A stretch of DNA of 64,000 nt from Candidatus Thiodictyon syntrophicum (GTDB lineage: Bacteria; Pseudomonadota; Gammaproteobacteria; Chromatiales; Chromatiaceae): NCBI RefSeq assembly GCF_002813775.1, contig NZ_CP020370.1:2939501-3003500 (forward strand), in the 5' to 3' direction. The position numbers and the translations under genes are program-made. Position 1 is the stretch's first letter, and every line of letters starts with the position of its first letter. Under the pieces are notes generated by a model. That model was not told where the DNA came from and ran no database searches. It worked only from the letters and a program-made list of their open reading frames with translations. Of the stretch, positions 63,278-64,000 are shown piece after piece.

Positions 63278-64000
63278 ATGATTAACTTAGAAAAATGCCC
63301 CTATATACTTGATAAAAAAATGGAAGATCGTCTGTTAGAGGACATTAAGAAACTTGAGGAGCGCGTGAATCTGCTTCGGCTTCAAGGTATTCTCACTCAA
63401 GAAACATTGCAAAGATATTATGGACAGAAGCGATTCGAACACGTTGCTGAGTCAAACGCCATCGAAGGAAGTACGTTGTCAGCCGGTGAAACGGAGTTGG
63501 CGGTCTTAAAAGGGATAACTATTACTGGACATGACCCTGCTTACATTAGAGATGCTATTGCGCTTGATCGAGCTTTGCAGCGCTTAACTGAACTGGCAAA
63601 AGATCATAATCCAACTGATTTAAGACAAGTGAGGGAGATACATGAGTTAATCATGGGCGACCGCCCTTCCGCCGGTATTTTCAGAAACGAAAGAGTACGA
63701 ATTACAGGCTCGAAACATACCCCCCCAAAGACATGGGAGCAAGTGATGGAAGGCATGGAGAATTGGGAACGATGGTCCAGTGAAAATAGAGATTTACCAG
63801 CGGTAATAAGAGCAACGGTCCTGCATGCTTGGTTTGTTCATGTTCATCCCTTTATTGATGGTAACGGAAGAACAGCTCGCGCGATAACCAATCTTGAGCT
63901 TGTAAGAGCTGGCTATCCTTCAATCATAATTAAGAAAAAAGAAAGAGTTCGTTATATTGATGCCTTGGGAATTTCTGACGAAGGCGGGGATTTAAGTGAA
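63278..64000 (+). CDS. Fic-family protein, cut by the window edge
   Basis: 241 codons from ATG 63278 to the edge, no stop reached. The auto-inhibitory motif SNAIEGSTLS lies near residue 56-65, and the catalytic loop HPFIDGNGRTARA near 190-202 matches HxFx(D/E)GNGRxxR. It would AMPylate a target using ATP. AT-rich codons and sequence contrast sharply with neighbours, indicating recent acquisition. Downstream C-terminal part unseen. Confidence 0.9.
   Translation, partial: MINLEKCPYILDKKMEDRLLEDIKKLEERVNLLRLQGILTQETLQRYYGQKRFEHVAESNAIEGSTLSAGETELAVLKGITITGHDPAYIRDAIALDRALQRLTELAKDHNPTDLRQVREIHELIMGDRPSAGIFRNERVRITGSKHTPPKTWEQVMEGMENWERWSSENRDLPAVIRATVLHAWFVHVHPFIDGNGRTARAITNLELVRAGYPSIIIKKKERVRYIDALGISDEGGDLSE

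Overview
The window looks like chromosomal DNA of a GC-rich gammaproteobacterium. The purple-sulfur group (Chromatiaceae) is my best guess, from codon use, a CpxRA pair, a LolCD transporter, ComEC, and a very high load of short palindromic intergenic repeats. No rRNA or tRNA gene was seen. Base composition drops sharply in a few places (insertion sequence at 44.8-45.9 kb, repeat at 42.4-42.7 kb, Fic gene at 63.3 kb), which points to transfer.

Layout. 0-8.6 kb: a small cytochrome, HAD hydrolase, GT4 glycosyltransferase, OlsB-like acyltransferase, the methylmalonyl-CoA mutase/MeaB pair, then a HisD-like dehydrogenase. 8.8-11.9 kb: HisC-like aminotransferase and an unusual HAD plus double IGPD-like fusion; with HisD they form an incomplete histidine-like trio. 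12.6-15 kb: an enoyl-CoA hydratase, then a graveyard of broken genes. 15-18.2 kb: CpxA/CpxR-type two-component system with a canonical CpxR box, divergent from a PepSY membrane protein.

18.5-37.1 kb is the centrepiece: about 18.6 kb entirely on the minus strand. It holds a diversity-generating retroelement (DGR): reverse transcriptase, HRDC accessory protein, a 127-bp template repeat at 35324..35450, and two target genes of the FGE-sulfatase/C-type-lectin fold whose variable repeats differ from the template only at template adenines. Two further, non-matching paralogues of the targets lie in the same run. The targets are interleaved with three Ycf46-like AAA+ ATPases (one fused to a Ser/Thr kinase domain), Ycf35/DUF1257 and DUF2997 proteins, an Hsp70-like/GrpE-like pair, a radical-SAM activase, an excisionase-type HTH protein, a ParE-type toxin-antitoxin pair and a helical-repeat protein. 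G-rich palindromic repeats fill most of the larger intergenic gaps of this cluster, are rarely or never seen outside it, and have even entered two coding sequences. The most economical reading is an NTP-dependent, chaperone- and kinase-linked sensing or conflict system whose recognition surfaces are diversified by the DGR.

37.3-40.6 kb: HTH regulator, CYTH protein, phospholipase-D-like protein, and a pterin pair (SDR reductase plus FolB/FolX). 40.6-47.8 kb is repeat-rich accessory DNA: two-repeat CRISPR remnant, frameshifted Rpn-type nuclease bounded by inverted repeats, an IS with terminal repeats, and an orphan cas6 flanked by identical-architecture 57-bp palindromes. 47.8-60.4 kb: lolC-lolD, DUF2062, TPR protein with a frameshifted AAA partner, comEC, frameshifted substrate-binding/histidine-kinase fusion, a response-regulator stump and an HD-GYP response regulator. 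61.3-64 kb: two adjacent antitoxin/RES toxin loci (one toxin truncated) and the start of a low-GC Fic gene.
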